Assembly (NCBI RefSeq): GCF_000430005.1 | Contig: NZ_AUCY01000019.1 | Location: 1 to 64,000 of the forward strand | Length of the DNA stretch: 64,000 bases | Origin: Desulfovibrio cuneatus DSM 11391 | Lineage (GTDB): Bacteria; Desulfobacterota; Desulfovibrionia; Desulfovibrionales; Desulfovibrionaceae | Direction of reading: 5' to 3' | Part shown: positions 15,007 through 25,529 of the stretch, one piece after another | How the letters are laid out: the number at the start of each line of letters is the position of its first letter | Position numbering within the stretch: position 1 is the first letter of the stretch | Notes under the pieces: generated by a model | Databases searched by the model: none | Seen by the model: the letters and a program-made list of their open reading frames with translations, nothing else | What the model was told of the DNA's origin: nothing | Translations under genes and position numbers: made by a program

Positions 15007-16419
15007 TTATTTCCTGTAAATCTTCACAAGGTTGGTGCCGCGGGGTTGTTCACCCAATTTTGGCTGGCCTGCGGTAATAACCACGTCGGTACCAGCGGCT
15101 ATGCCGGGGTAAGTATCAACAAAAAATTCGGCACGTTCCAAGTGGCCAGGAATATTTTCCTGTACACCTTGGGGAATAACGCCCCAAGAAAAATTTAAAT
15201 AGTGTAGCGAGGTACTGTTGGGGGTAAGCACATACACTGGCTGGCTTGGGCGTTGGGCAGAAAGTTTTCTGCCGGAAGAACTGGAAAGACTGTGGGCAAC
15301 AATGGCACCTGCCCCAATTTTGTCTGCCAGCAGGCAGGCGGAATAGGAAAGAAAGTCCATGGCGCTGTGCATGTCTGGCATACAGGTGGGCTGCATTCTG
15401 CGCTCTTCCATCAGCTTCTCAGCTTCAGTGGCAATGCGGCGCATAAAAGAAACCGTTTCCACAGGGTAGTTGCCCATGGCTGTTTCTTCGGAAAGCATAA
15501 CACAGTCTGCGCCATCCAGCACGGCATTGGCCACGTCGGTGGTTTCTGCCCGGGTGGGAGAGGGGTTGTTCACCATAGAAAGCAGCATTTGTGTGGCCAC
15601 AATAACCGGCTTATGGGCCTGGTTGCAGGCCTTGATGATGCGTTTTTGCATGGCAGGCAGCACGGGCAGCGGGCATTCAATGCCAAGGTCGCCCCGCGCA
15701 ACCATTATAATATCTGCTACGGCAAGAATATCTTGGAGCCTGTCTACCGCATTTTGCCGTTCCAGCTTGGCGCACACAGGAATATTGCGCCCCTGCGACT
15801 TGATAATGGCCTTTGCTTCCAGAATATCTTCCGGTGTTTGCACATAGGAAAGGGCCACAGCATCTACGCCAAGCTGTAATCCTTCCACCAAATCTTTGCG
15901 GTCTTTTTCGGTAAGGGCAGGTACTTTTATGGACTTGCCCGGCAGGGCAAGACCCTTGCGTGAAGTCACCAGACCGTCGTTGTCTGCCTGAATAATAAAG
16001 CAGCGGTCCTGTTTTTCCAGTACGTTGAATTGCAGGGTGCCATCTGCCAGCACCAGTCTGTCGCCCGGTTCAAGAGAACCGAGAATCTCTACTTTATCAA
16101 AGGGAATGAAGGGCATTTTCCCTGCATTTTCCGGTTTAACCGGGCCAAGGAAAGCAAGATCGCCTTTGGAAAAAGTAATGGACCCTTCTTCCAGCGTACC
16201 TATGCGAATTTTTGGGCCAGAAAGGTCTTGCATGATGGTAATAGGCAAGTCAAATTCGGCTTCAAGCTCCCGCAGGTTGGCAATAATATTTCGGAATTGC
16301 GAGGCTTCCCCATGGGAAAAGTTCAACCGGAATATATGCGCCCCTGCTGTGATAAGCTGGGAAAGAACAGACTTGCTGGTGCATGCCGGGCCGATGGTGG
16401 CAATTATTTTCGTTTTCAT
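15007..16419 (-). CDS. pyk: Pyruvate kinase
   Basis: The 470-residue enzyme transfers phosphate from phosphoenolpyruvate to ADP. It starts MKTKIIATIGPACTSK, with RLNFSHG, QDLSGPKIRIG, VARGDLGIE, PVIVATQML, PTRAETTDVANAVLDG and CVMLSEETAMG in the usual order, and ends in the C-terminal allosteric domain. The 45 extra upstream codons of the open frame lack pyruvate kinase character; the ATG at 16419 has only a weak GGGGT upstream. The downstream HD-GYP gene begins 4 bases after its stop, so the two are cotranscribed. Confidence 0.95.
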   Translation of the reverse strand: MKTKIIATIGPACTSKSVLSQLITAGAHIFRLNFSHGEASQFRNIIANLRELEAEFDLPITIMQDLSGPKIRIGTLEEGSITFSKGDLAFLGPVKPENAGKMPFIPFDKVEILGSLEPGDRLVLADGTLQFNVLEKQDRCFIIQADNDGLVTSRKGLALPGKSIKVPALTEKDRKDLVEGLQLGVDAVALSYVQTPEDILEAKAIIKSQGRNIPVCAKLERQNAVDRLQDILAVADIIMVARGDLGIECPLPVLPAMQKRIIKACNQAHKPVIVATQMLLSMVNNPSPTRAETTDVANAVLDGADCVMLSEETAMGNYPVETVSFMRRIATEAEKLMEERRMQPTCMPDMHSAMDFLSYSACLLADKIGAGAIVAHSLSSSSGRKLSAQRPSQPVYVLTPNSTSLHYLNFSWGVIPQGVQENIPGHLERAEFFVDTYPGIAAGTDVVITAGQPKLGEQPRGTNLVKIYRK

Positions 16420-16561
16420 GGTATGGTCAGACCCCACTTCTATGAGTTTTTCAAGGCAATCACTGTATTCTGGGTAAACTCTCTGCATAGTAAAAGGTGA
16501 AAGCGGGAAGCAGGCAAAAGCGTTCTCTGTGCCAGTCTTGAAGGAGAATACCACAACAGCA

Positions 16562-16580
16562 GGCAGGGGAAAACCCCTGC
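16562..16580. other. Short perfect hairpin before pyk
   Basis: GCAGGGG-AAAA-CCCCTGC, followed on the plus strand by a T-rich run. It sits about 140 bases upstream of pyk, between it and the 98-residue gene. On the minus strand it lacks a T-run, so its role is unclear. Confidence 0.35.
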
Positions 16581-16625
16581 AACATTTTATTTTTTAAGGC
16601 GCTTGCCAGGTGAGATGATACTTTG

Positions 16626-16643
16626 GGAATAAATCAGCGTTTC
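16626..16643 (-). repeat. Short GAAACGCT element directly after a stop codon
   Basis: GAAACGCTGATTTATTCC begins immediately after the TAA of the 98-residue gene. The same end sequence forms one arm of the long palindromes at 46215, 56343 and 63260, but no complementary arm is present here. Confidence 0.6.
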
Positions 16644-16940
16644 TTAACTCAGGCCGTACTCACGCTTCATATGCTCCACAAACAAGGGCAGTTTTTCTGC
16701 AAACGTGGCCGCAACCTCTTCCGTTACTTCAGCCCCCACAAAGGCAAAGCGTCCTTCCACTTCAACGCCCACCATGCCTGCCTGCACACCGCAGCGGCTG
16801 GCTTCCAGGTGGCAGTAAACTTCCCGTACCGGGTAGGTAATGCCCTTGGCCTGCAATGCGCGGCAAACGTGCTGCTGGGCTTGCAGGGTTTTATCGTGTT
16901 CCACGCTAATAATACGAATAAGGGGAATGAACGGCTTCAT
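16644..16940 (-). CDS. Conserved-looking small protein, function unknown
   Basis: A soluble 98-residue protein starting MKPFIPLIRIISVEHDKTLQ, with two Cys in VREVYCHLEASRCGVQAGM and a C-terminal helix KLPLFVEHMKREYGLS. AAGGAAAATTCC precedes the ATG. It stands alone between the lon terminator and pyk, with good codon use for this genome, so I take it as a real gene. No family is recognised; the mix of beta-strand and helix would fit a small ferredoxin-like alpha/beta fold, which is speculation. Confidence 0.6.
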   Translation of the reverse strand: MKPFIPLIRIISVEHDKTLQAQQHVCRALQAKGITYPVREVYCHLEASRCGVQAGMVGVEVEGRFAFVGAEVTEEVAATFAEKLPLFVEHMKREYGLS

Positions 16941-16976
16941 GGAATTTTCCTTATGAAGGCAGCTTAATTTTCCACC

Positions 16977-17015
16977 AAAAACACCGGATAAAGACGCTCT
17001 TTACCCGGTGTTTTT
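16977..17015 (-). terminator. Terminator of lon
   Basis: AAAAACACCGG and CCGGTGTTTTT flank an inner TAAAG/CTTTA pairing, giving a long stem with runs of A and T at its ends, about 60 bases after lon. Confidence 0.8.
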
Positions 17016-17077
17016 ATCTGTTATGTTCTGTAAAAGGAAGCAATTTTGCTTGCTTTGGAAAGAGGCATCCGCTTTTT

Positions 17078-19544
17078 TTACGCCGAGGCGCGGCGCGTTG
17101 CCTTCTTTTTAGGTGTTATTTTTGTAAAAGCCAAGGCCAGAACTTCATCCAGGTTTTCCACCGGATGTACGTGTATTTTTGCCAGTAATTCCGCAGGAAT
17201 ATCTTCCAGGTCTTTGGTGTTCTGTTTGGGAATAATCACATCTGTGCGGTTATGGGCCACAGCAGCCAGTACTTTTTCTTTAATACCACCCACGGGCAGC
17301 ACTTTTCCGCGCAGGGTTAATTTCCCCGGTCATGCACAGGTTTGCTGCCACAGGGGTTTCTGAAAGGGCGGAAATAAGGGCCGTTGCCAGGGTTACCCCG
17401 GCAGAAGGGCCGTCTTTTGGCGTGGCCCCGGCGGGCACGTGAATGTGTATATCCAGCTTGCTGTGAAAATCCGGGTCAATGTGCAGCTTCCGGGCCTGAG
17501 CACGGGCATAGCTTACAGCGGCCTGGGCGCTTTCCTTCATGACATCACCAAGCTGCCCTGTGAGCTGAATGCCCCCTTTGCCCTGCATGGTGGAAACTTC
17601 CACCTGCAACACTTCACCCCCTGCGGGTGTCCAGGCCAGGCCCACAGCAACCCCGGGGGCGGCTTCGGCTTCCAGGTCTTCATCCAAAAAGCGTGGGGCA
17701 CCAAGCAAGGCATGCAGTTCTTTTTCGTCCACCACAAAAGGCCCTTTTGTACCAGATGCTTTTTTGCGGGCCAATTTGCGACACAGGGAGCCAATTTCCC
17801 GCTCCAGGTTACGCACGCCAGCTTCCCGGGTATATTCTCCAATAATGCGGTTCAGTACCGTATCATCAATAACCAAGTCATGGGGCTTCAGGCCGTTTTC
17901 GCTGGTTTGGCGGGAAAGCAGATACTTTTTGGCAATATTCAGCTTTTCTTGCTGGGTATAGCCAGGAAGGCGAATCAGCTCCATTCTGTCCAGCAAGGGG
18001 CGGGGAATGGTTTCCAGTACGTTGGCTGTGCAAATAAACATGACTTTGGAAAGGTCAAAGGGCATGTTCAGGTAGTGGTCGCTGAAGGTGTTGTTCTGTT
18101 CCGGGTCGAGCACTTCCAGCAGGGCGGAAGAAGGGTCGCCCCGGTAGTCAGACCCGATTTTATCAATTTCATCCAGCATAATAACCGGGTTGCGGGTGCC
18201 TGCCTGGCGTATGCTTTGAATAATACGCCCTGGCATGGCGCCCACATAGGTGCGCCGGTGCCCGCGAATTTCCGCTTCATCGCGCACGCCGCCCACGCTC
18301 ATTCGTTGGAACTTGCGGCCAAGGGAGCGGGCAATGGAGCGCCCAAGAGAGGTTTTACCCACACCGGGGGGGCCAACAAAGCACAGAATGGGGCTTTTTG
18401 AATTTGGGTTCAGTTTCTTAATGGCCAGAAATTCCAGAATTCTGTCTTTGACTTTTTCCAGGCCATAGTGGTCTTCATTCAATATTGCCGCCGCTTTGGT
18501 AATGTTCAGGCGGTCTTTGGAAAGCACTTCCCACGGCAGTTCTGAAAGCCATTCCAGGTAGGTGCGAATAACGGTTGCTTCAGAAGATTCACCCGGCATT
18601 GCTTTGAGGCGGCGGAGCTGCTTGCGGGCTTCTTTTTCCGCATCCGGTGGCAGCTTGGCTTTTTTCAAAGCCTGGGCCAGGTCTTCAGTGTCGTCGTCTT
18701 CGTCCGCTGCCGTATCCCCCAGCTCTTTACGAATGGCTTTGAGCTGTTCGCGCAAAAAGTATTCCCGCTGGGCTTTGTCTATGCCTTCACGGGCAGATTC
18801 CTGAATTTGCGCTTGCATGGAGGCCACTTCCGCCTCTTTGCTCAGTAACTCATTGACCTTGCGCAGGCGTTCCACCGGGTTTGTGGTAGCAATAAGCTGT
18901 TGTGCTTCACTCAGGCGCAGGCGCAGGTTGGAAGCAATAAGGTCTGCCAGCCTGCCGGGGTGGTCAATGCTGGCCAGCACATTGGTAATGTCAGGCGAAG
19001 CAATGCCGCGCAAGGAAAGAATGCGCTCGCTCTGTTCCCTGGCAAGGCGCATAATGGCTTCCAGTTCAACGGAGGTCGGCACATCTTCCTGTTCTGGCAG
19101 GGTTTCCACCTCTGCTTCCAGGTAGGGTTTTTCCTGCACGATGCTTAACGCTTTTGCCCGGCTTACACCTTGCACCAGCAGTTTAATTCTGCCATCAGGC
19201 AGTTTGAGCATGCGCATAATCATGACCACTGTACCCACATCATACAGGTCTTCCGCGGTGGGGTTTTCCACGCGTTCGTCCTTTTGGGTCAGTATCATAA
19301 GGTAGCGGCTGCCACTTAAGGCTTTTTCCACTGCCAGGGCAGAAGCTTCGCGCCCCACAAAAAGGGGCATTATGGTATAGTTGAAGATAACAACATCGCG
19401 CACAGGCAGTACAGGGAGCCTGCTGGGAACTTCCAGTTTTTGGTCTTCTTTCGCTTCACCCAGGCCGGACTGTTCACCAGAAGCATGCAGGTCCAGGAAT
19501 GCTGGGTCAGGAAGAAGGCTATTGGGGTCAAATGAGTTTGGCAT
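17078..19544 (-). CDS. lon: ATP-dependent Lon protease, interrupted by a frameshift
   Basis: Lon degrades misfolded and regulatory proteins. The main frame (19544 to 17280) has the N-terminal substrate domain ([20 protein letters not shown]), Walker [19 protein letters not shown] at about residue 390, sensor and arginine-finger regions, and the protease domain with catalytic Ser in [10 protein letters not shown] (about residue 714). After MTGEI the frame runs into [12 protein letters not shown] and stops. The expected sequence ([18 protein letters not shown], with the catalytic Lys) continues in the next frame to 17078. One extra T at 17317-17318 explains it. As written the product lacks the catalytic Lys. 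A sequencing error, a real mutation or frameshifting are all possible. Confidence 0.93.
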
Positions 19545-19713
19545 GTGTTTTCTCGCTGTATGAATTTCTTATACAGTTTTGCTTTTGGCATGGCGTGTTT
19601 ATGAGCAAAAGCCTTTTCACCTTCATGAGAGCAATTAACGGCGGTAGCCTGCTGCAAACACAAATACGTGTTTTGAGCAACTTGTGTGGCAGTGAAGGCA
19701 AGAGCCCATAGAG

Positions 19714-19741
19714 TATATAAGACAGAAAAAAGAATTGTCAA
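19714..19741 (-). promoter_or_regulatory. Candidate sigma-70 promoter of lon
   Basis: On the minus strand TTGACA (19741-19736), 16 bases, TATATA (19719-19714). The start would lie near 19707, giving a leader of about 160 bases before lon. No heat-shock inverted repeat was found. Confidence 0.55.
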
Positions 19742-19844
19742 AAAAAAGATACAGCAGACCTTTAGCGGGCATGGGCCTTGCATTAGTAACTGCCAGATAA
19801 TATTGAAAATTGTGCGTGAAATTGGCCTGTGGATTCACGGCAAA
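19742..19844. other. Spacer between radC and the lon promoter
   Basis: With the lon leader this makes a 300-base gap (19545-19844). Apart from the promoter I see no gene or repeat. The minus-strand open frame across it is not protein-like. Confidence 0.4.
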
Positions 19845-20513
19845 CTATGCCAGCAGTGCGTCGCTCATAAGGCTATAGCAGGAATCGGAGGTTACAACCA
19901 CGTGGTCTATAAACCGGATATGAAGGGTTTGGGCGGCGTGCTGAATGCGCCGGGTGAGTTCAATGTCAGCCCCGGAAGGGTTGGGGCTGCCCCCAGGGTG
20001 GTTGTGTACCATAATAAAGGCAGAAGCTTTTAACTGCAAGGCTCGCTCCAGGATATCTCTGGGGGAAATCATGGTAAGGCTGGTGGTGCCTTTGGAGGCT
20101 TTTTCCCATTCCAGCAGCCTGTTTTGGTTGTCCAGGTAGGCAATCCAGATTTCTTCATGCGGCAACGGGCCAAGGCGTTTTCTGGCCATTTCGGCTACAG
20201 CTTCAGGGGAAGAAAGAGTTAGGCGTTGGCGCAGGGGGCTTTCCGCCACCCTGGCACCTGTTTCATGCAGCAGTTTCCACAACGCAGCCACAGCAGGGCC
20301 AGCACCGTTAACCCGAACAATTTCTTCATGGTTTGCTGTCATAACGCCATGAATGGTGCCAAACTTGGCCAGCAGTTCCTTGGCCAGGGGTTTTGTGTCC
20401 CGCCGCAGCAGCACATACCCTAAGAGAAGTTCCAGCAACTCATAATCTGCCAAGGCTTCAGGTGTTTCCATGAGGCGTTTGCGCAGGCGTTCTCTGTGTC
20501 CGTGGTAGTGCAT
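19845..20513 (-). CDS. radC: RadC family JAB-domain protein
   Basis: The 222-residue protein has the N-terminal UPF0758 helical part (HYHGHRERLRKRL, YELLELLLGYVLLRRDTKPLAKEL) with a helix-hairpin-helix-like VNGAGPAVAAL. The JAB1/MPN metalloprotease-like domain follows, with HNHPGGSPNPSGAD and FIDHVVV. The metal ligands His, His and Asp are present. The old name implies DNA repair, but the true activity of RadC is unsettled. It follows holA at 290 bases on the same strand, too far for obvious coupling. Confidence 0.92.
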   Translation of the reverse strand: MHYHGHRERLRKRLMETPEALADYELLELLLGYVLLRRDTKPLAKELLAKFGTIHGVMTANHEEIVRVNGAGPAVAALWKLLHETGARVAESPLRQRLTLSSPEAVAEMARKRLGPLPHEEIWIAYLDNQNRLLEWEKASKGTTSLTMISPRDILERALQLKASAFIMVHNHPGGSPNPSGADIELTRRIQHAAQTLHIRFIDHVVVTSDSCYSLMSDALLA

Positions 20514-20805
20514 AGCAAGTATTGGGTGTGGGCTTGTGCCTTCGTAAGTGTGGCATTGCGCATTGTATGAGGGACTATTTTGTATATATATTAAACTGTT
20601 TGTAGCTCTCTGGCAAGGAAGAAATCAATGTTGTCCGGCTAAGAAGCCGGGAAACATTGGCGCAATTTTCCTGGCAACATTGCGTCGCGTTGCGTGTCGT
20701 TTGCCTTTACAATCATTTCTTCTTGTCGTTCGTTTCACAGCAATACCTTGAAGAGAACAAAAAGATAGTGGGAGTCTATTGGGAAGAAGTAGGAGAAGAT
20801 ATGAA
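20514..20805. other. Gap between holA and radC
   Basis: A gap of 292 bases with no gene. A small hairpin CCGGCT-AAGA-AGCCGG lies near 20637-20652, and an AT-rich stretch near 20580 might hold the radC promoter. No terminator is clear. Confidence 0.35.
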
Positions 20806-21789
20806 TTACCGTGGAAGGTTTTGAAACAGAGTGAACATTTCTGCCACGAGCATTTCCAGGGCTTGGTCCGGGCTGCGCTCACCCGACTTAACTCCTTTTT
20901 CTGCTGCCAGGGCCAATTCCCACATTTTGGCAATGCCAGCATACCCAAGGCGCTGGGCCATTTGTTTTTTGGCCATGGCAACGCTGGAAGGAAGGTACAC
21001 ATTTTCTCCGGCAAGAATTTGCCACAAGGTGCGCCCTTCACGCAGGAGCAGCGCCATAAAAGAGAAAACACTGGTTTCCCCGCCAAGTTGATCTTCCAGT
21101 ATTTTGCGCCAGGCCTGGGGGGCTGTATTCCCTCCGGTTTGCACCGCGCGTATTACCTCAAAAATAGAAAGTTCCGGGGTGTGGGCCAGCAGGCTGGTAA
21201 AGTTGGGGGGGAGTGTTCCGGTGGAACCTGCCGCAAGGGCCAGTTTTGCCAGTTCATTACCGGCAAAGGTGGCGTCGGCAGGTAAATGGCGGGTGAGTAT
21301 GCCAATTTCTTCTGGCCGCAATTGCAACCCCAGGCGCTTGCCTTCTTCCCGAATAAAGTGAGGGAAGGTACGCTCATCCAACCCTGGGGTTTGGTCAAGC
21401 CAGCCCGCTTTTTGGGCTTTTTCATAGCAGGGCAGTTTTTGAATGTGTGCAGGCACTTTGGCGGCACCGCGTTCAAAGCCTACCTCAAGGCACACCATGG
21501 GCCACACGTGGTTTGCGCAACGCATGAGAACTGCGGAAAGTTCACGCAGGGAGGCTGCGGGAATATTTTCCGCGTGACGAATGATAATAGCTTTGGGGGT
21601 GGCAAAAAGACCTTGCAAGGTAAGGTCTTCCCACAGTGATGCCGGCAAGTTTTCGTCGCCCCAATAGACTGCCTGCTGCCAGCCGCCCCCCTGGGCCGGG
21701 GGGTGGGCAGCAAGTAATATTTCTACCCGCTGGCGTAGCAGGTAGGTGTCTGGGCACAGACACAGGGTAAATTGAGGGCGCTCAGGCAT
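20806..21789 (-). CDS. holA: DNA polymerase III subunit delta (clamp loader)
   Basis: A 327-residue, divergent HolA. Delta opens the beta clamp as part of the clamp-loader complex. Support comes from the N-terminal fold with CPDTYLLRQRVEILL, the central QKLPCYEKAQKAGWLD and LGLQLRPEEIGILTRHLPAD-type segments, LSIFEVIRAVQTG, and the C-terminal collar helices, plus its place after leuS-lptE, where holA is typical. Low conservation is normal in this family. The ATG at 21789 lies 5 bases after the lptE stop; the longer frame would run through lptE. Confidence 0.82.
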   Translation of the reverse strand: MPERPQFTLCLCPDTYLLRQRVEILLAAHPPAQGGGWQQAVYWGDENLPASLWEDLTLQGLFATPKAIIIRHAENIPAASLRELSAVLMRCANHVWPMVCLEVGFERGAAKVPAHIQKLPCYEKAQKAGWLDQTPGLDERTFPHFIREEGKRLGLQLRPEEIGILTRHLPADATFAGNELAKLALAAGSTGTLPPNFTSLLAHTPELSIFEVIRAVQTGGNTAPQAWRKILEDQLGGETSVFSFMALLLREGRTLWQILAGENVYLPSSVAMAKKQMAQRLGYAGIAKMWELALAAEKGVKSGERSPDQALEMLVAEMFTLFQNLPR

Positions 21790-21794
21790 GGCTG

Positions 21795-22301
21795 CTAAAA
21801 CGTACTTTGCAGTTTGTCTGTAAGCCTGCGCATAACCTGGGTAATAATGGGGTTGGCTGCAAGTTGGCCCATGGCACTTTCCACCCTGTCTGAATACATA
21901 AGAGGGCCAGAACGCCATACTTCCTTATTGCCGTCGGACTTATACAGAACGGCTTCCAGAACAAGGCTTGTATCAAACAATATCCCTACGTCATCATAGT
22001 TACGCATCCATTCACGCATGGTGAAGGATTTGACATTGATCTGGATTTCATAATCTGCATGACCACTGTCCACCCACTGGGCAATATTGCGGGCGTTTAC
22101 CTCGTCACGCAGGCTGTTGCGCAGGGCGTAGGTAAGCCAGGGGTACAGGGTGGGGTGGTCAACCCCTTTCACCTTGAGGGTCTTGGTTCTGTCACCCATT
22201 ACTGTGGGCATGTCTGAGGCTAGCTGGTAGCCGCAACCAGAGGTGCCCAGCATGATGGCAAGGAGTAACAGGCAGAAAACAGGGCGGAACATGGGTTTCA
22301 T
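21795..22301 (-). CDS. lptE: LPS-assembly lipoprotein LptE
   Basis: The 168-residue protein begins with a lipoprotein signal peptide (FCLLLLAIMLGTSGCGYQL; lipobox TSGC), so it is lipidated at Cys and, lacking Asp at +2, should reach the outer membrane. The mature part, CGYQLA then ALRNSLRDEVNAR, resembles LptE, which plugs the LptD barrel for lipopolysaccharide export. GAGGTGTGT precedes the ATG at 22301. It lies between leuS and holA, the same order as in many proteobacteria (leuS-lptE-holA). Confidence 0.85.
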   Translation of the reverse strand: MKPMFRPVFCLLLLAIMLGTSGCGYQLASDMPTVMGDRTKTLKVKGVDHPTLYPWLTYALRNSLRDEVNARNIAQWVDSGHADYEIQINVKSFTMREWMRNYDDVGILFDTSLVLEAVLYKSDGNKEVWRSGPLMYSDRVESAMGQLAANPIITQVMRRLTDKLQSTF

Positions 22302-22406
22302 ACACACCTCAAAAAAGCAGAAAAGACAAAGGGTGGCGGTATGCCAGGGCAGTTCTGTAGAGTTCAGGGTCACTGACTATATTGCATTGAGGAAATGCTG
22401 CGTTTC

Positions 22407-24896
22407 CTAGTTGGCAACAATGTTAATAAGCTTGCCGGGCACCACAATAACCTTGCGGATGGTTACCCCTTCCAGATGTTTTTTCATGTTGGGGTCTTCT
22501 AAGGCTTGTTGGCGTGCCCATGCTTCATCGTGCTTTGCCGGGGCTTCAATTTTGCCGCGCAGTTTGCCGTTTACCTGCAATACAATGGTCACGGTATCCT
22601 GCTCCAGGGCTTCTTCTTTGTATTGGGGCCAGGTGCCAGCTGCCAGGCTTCCTTGGCCTCCCATTTTTTCGTGCAGTTCTTCACACAGGTGGGGGGCAAT
22701 GGGGAACAGCAGGTGAAGGACTGTAGCCAGGGCAGAGCCAAGCGCTGCCTTGCCGGAATCTTCCAGAAGCAGTTCGTCTTTTACTTGGTACATCATGTTT
22801 ACCAGTTCCATAATGGCGGCAATGGCGGTGTTGAACTGGAAGCGTTGGCGAATGTCTTCGCCCACTTTTTTTACCGTGCTGTGTTCCTTGTGGCGCAGTT
22901 CACGTGCTTTGGGGCCAAGTTCCCCGGTAAACCCGGCAGAACAGGGGGCCATAAAGGGTGTTTGGCCTATTAATTCCGCAGCAAGCCGCCACACGCGGTT
23001 CACAAACCGGTTGGCTCCTTCAATGCCGGAATCTGTCCAGTCGAAGTCGCGTTCTGGGGGGGCGGCAAAAAGGCAGAACAGGCGTACTGTGTCTGCCCCG
23101 TATTTGGCAATCATTTCAGTGGGGTCTACTGTGTTGCCCTTGGACTTGGACATTTTTGCCCCGCCCATAAGGACCATGCCCTGGGTAAGCAGGTTGGCAA
23201 AGGGTTCATCCACAGGCAGGTAGCCGCAGTCGCGAAGCGCCTTTGTGAAGAAGCGGGCATACAACAGGTGCAAAATAGCGTGTTCCACCCCGCCAATGTA
23301 CTGGTCTACAGGCAGCCAGTAGGCCAGGGCTTCCGGGGTGAAAGGGGCCGCTTCATTACGGGCGTCCGTATAGCGGGCAAAATACCAGGAAGATTCCACA
23401 AACGTGTCCATGGTATCTGTTTCCCGGTGGGCCTTGCCACCGCACTTATGGCAGGTGCATTCATAAAAAGCAGGAGTTTGCGGCAGGGGAGAGCGCCCGT
23501 CTGCGTTGGTAACCACGTCCAGGGGCAGGCGCACGGGGAGGTTTTCTTCCTTTTCCGGCACAATACCGCATGTGTCGCAGTACATAATAGGGATGGGGGC
23601 ACCCCAGTAGCGCTGGCGGGAAATGTTCCAGTCGCGCAGGCGCCAGTTCACGGTGTGCTTGCCATTGCCTGTGGCTTCCAGGGAGTTGGCAATGCGCAGC
23701 TTGCCTTCTTCATTGGCAAGGCCGTTGTATTCACCGGAGTTTACCATGGTGCCAGGGTCGGGGTAGGCCTCAGTCATGGTGGCGGGGTCAAGGGGGGGGC
23801 CTTCCGGCTGAATGACCACGCGCACGGGCAGGTTGTATTTGCGGGCAAAGTCAAAGTCGCGCTGGTCGTGGGCTGGCACTCCCATAACCGCGCCTGTACC
23901 GTATTCTGCCAGCACAAAGTTTGCCACATAAATAGGCATTTTTTCCCCACTGAAGGGGTTAATGCAGTAGCGCCCGGTGAACGCCCCTTCCTTTTCAAAG
24001 GCATCGGCTTCAAAATCGGCCCGGCTCAGGGAGGCAGTTTTTTGGGCAAAGGCTTCCACCTCGGCTTCTTTACCAGTGCCTTGCACCAGGGAAGCCACCA
24101 TGGGGTGGGTTGCGGCAATGCTCATGAAGGTAGCACCGAACACTGTATCCTGGCGGGTGGTGAACACCGTAATGGCTTCTTGGCTGCCTTCAACCGCAAA
24201 GCGGATTTCAGCTCCAATAGATTTACCAATCCAGTTGCGCTGCATGGTAATAACGCGCTCTGGCCAGCCTGTTTCCAATTGCTCCAGGTCTTGCAGCAGG
24301 GCATCGGCATAGGCGGTAATGCGCACAAACCATTGGGTCAGTTCTTTTTGTTCCACCGCAGCGTCACATCGCCAGCACAGCCCATCTACCACCTGTTCAT
24401 TGGCGAGCACCGTGTTACAGTGGGGGCACCAGTTTTGCAGGGCCTTTTTGCGGTACACCAGGTCTTTTTCCAAAAATTTCAGGAAGAAAAGCTGTTCCCA
24501 CTTGTAATAATCCGGGTGGCAGGTGGCAATTTCGCGGTCCCAGTCGTAGGAAAAGCCAAGGCGCTTTAGCTGGGCACGCATGTTGTCTATGTTGGCATAG
24601 GTCCATTTTGCGGGGTGAATGCCGTTTTTGATGGCAGCATTTTCTGCTGGCAGGCCAAAGGCGTCCCACCCAATGGGGTGCAGTACGTTAAACCCGTGCA
24701 TGCGCTTGAAGTGGGCCACCACGTCGGCAATGGAGTAGTTGCGAACGTGCCCCATGTGGATGTTTCCGGAGGGGTAGGGGAACATTTCCAGGCAGAAATA
24801 TTTGGGTTTTTCAGACGTGTGGGAACAGGAAAACGCCTTGTTTTCTTCCCATTTTTTTTGCCAGCGGCGTTCAATTTCTTGCGGGGTGTACTGCAT
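22407..24896 (-). CDS. leuS: Leucyl-tRNA synthetase
   Basis: An 829-residue class I synthetase that charges tRNA-Leu. [11 protein letters not shown] (residues 47-50, HIGH motif), the CP1 editing domain with [11 protein letters not shown] and [13 protein letters not shown], and [12 protein letters not shown] (about residue 580) are all present. CHC[16 protein letters not shown] supplies a zinc-binding knuckle. The ATG at 24896 starts [12 protein letters not shown], the normal N-terminus; a 23-codon extension is not protein-like. The stop is followed at once by GAAACGCAGCATTTCC, a weaker relative of the stop-linked repeat. Confidence 0.97.
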   Translation of the reverse strand: MQYTPQEIERRWQKKWEENKAFSCSHTSEKPKYFCLEMFPYPSGNIHMGHVRNYSIADVVAHFKRMHGFNVLHPIGWDAFGLPAENAAIKNGIHPAKWTYANIDNMRAQLKRLGFSYDWDREIATCHPDYYKWEQLFFLKFLEKDLVYRKKALQNWCPHCNTVLANEQVVDGLCWRCDAAVEQKELTQWFVRITAYADALLQDLEQLETGWPERVITMQRNWIGKSIGAEIRFAVEGSQEAITVFTTRQDTVFGATFMSIAATHPMVASLVQGTGKEAEVEAFAQKTASLSRADFEADAFEKEGAFTGRYCINPFSGEKMPIYVANFVLAEYGTGAVMGVPAHDQRDFDFARKYNLPVRVVIQPEGPPLDPATMTEAYPDPGTMVNSGEYNGLANEEGKLRIANSLEATGNGKHTVNWRLRDWNISRQRYWGAPIPIMYCDTCGIVPEKEENLPVRLPLDVVTNADGRSPLPQTPAFYECTCHKCGGKAHRETDTMDTFVESSWYFARYTDARNEAAPFTPEALAYWLPVDQYIGGVEHAILHLLYARFFTKALRDCGYLPVDEPFANLLTQGMVLMGGAKMSKSKGNTVDPTEMIAKYGADTVRLFCLFAAPPERDFDWTDSGIEGANRFVNRVWRLAAELIGQTPFMAPCSAGFTGELGPKARELRHKEHSTVKKVGEDIRQRFQFNTAIAAIMELVNMMYQVKDELLLEDSGKAALGSALATVLHLLFPIAPHLCEELHEKMGGQGSLAAGTWPQYKEEALEQDTVTIVLQVNGKLRGKIEAPAKHDEAWARQQALEDPNMKKHLEGVTIRKVIVVPGKLINIVAN

Positions 24897-25043
24897 TGGG
24901 CTGCTCTGTAAAAAAGGTTGCGAAAAAATGGAAAGGACTGCCCCCACAGGGCTGCGTGCACCCAATGAGGGTCAATTCCTTAGACCATTAACAGGAAAAT
25001 ATACCGTTACTCTTAAGGTAACAGCCTTTTAACGTGAGCCTTG

Positions 25044-25529
25044 TTATATGCTGGCTTTGGTTTTGGCTGTTTCAGTGGTGCGCACCAGCTCTCCGGAATC
25101 TATGGCTTTGAGGGCGGCATCAAGAATGCCATTAACAAAGCCGCGCGACTTGTCGTCGCCAAACTGTTTTGAAAGTTCAATGGCTTCATTCACCACCGCA
25201 CGGGCGGGAATATCGGGCCGGAACATAAGTTCAAATAAGGCAAGGCGCAGCAGGGTCAGTTCCACTTTTGCCATGCGCTCTATGCGCCAGTTTTGGGAAA
25301 AACCAGTAATGGCTTCATCCACTGTGCTTTGTTCAATCCATACGCCGCGCACCAGTTCCCAGGCAAAGGAAATGGGGTTGCCGTCGAGTGAATCTACCTT
25401 GTCTGGCGAGCCTTCAAAGGTTTCACGCAGGTCTTCAATGGAAGTCACAGGGGTAAAACAAAGGCTATAGAGAACCTTAAAGGCCAACACCCGCTCTTGT
25501 CTGCGGGGAGCTTTTTTTGCTGTATTCAT
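25044..25529 (-). CDS. nusB: Transcription antitermination factor NusB
   Basis: A 161-residue all-helical protein that acts with S10 (NusE) in antitermination on rRNA operons. It starts with the basic stretch RRQERVLAFKVLYSL and has NWRIERMAKVELTLLRLALFE-like and ARAVVNEAIELSKQFGDDKS, which are diagnostic. It overlaps the ribH stop (TAATG), and the ribH-nusB pairing is common across bacteria. The basal RNA-binding positions at the N-terminus appear intact. Confidence 0.95.
   Translation of the reverse strand: MNTAKKAPRRQERVLAFKVLYSLCFTPVTSIEDLRETFEGSPDKVDSLDGNPISFAWELVRGVWIEQSTVDEAITGFSQNWRIERMAKVELTLLRLALFELMFRPDIPARAVVNEAIELSKQFGDDKSRGFVNGILDAALKAIDSGELVRTTETAKTKASI

Noticed and set aside
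19370-19783. 137-codon minus-strand frame over the lon start
   Set aside because: It overlaps lon and its promoter; the sequence is not protein-like.
23268-24569. 433-codon plus-strand frame
   Set aside because: It lies entirely antisense to leuS, whose frame has all synthetase motifs; the long shadow frame comes from codon bias.
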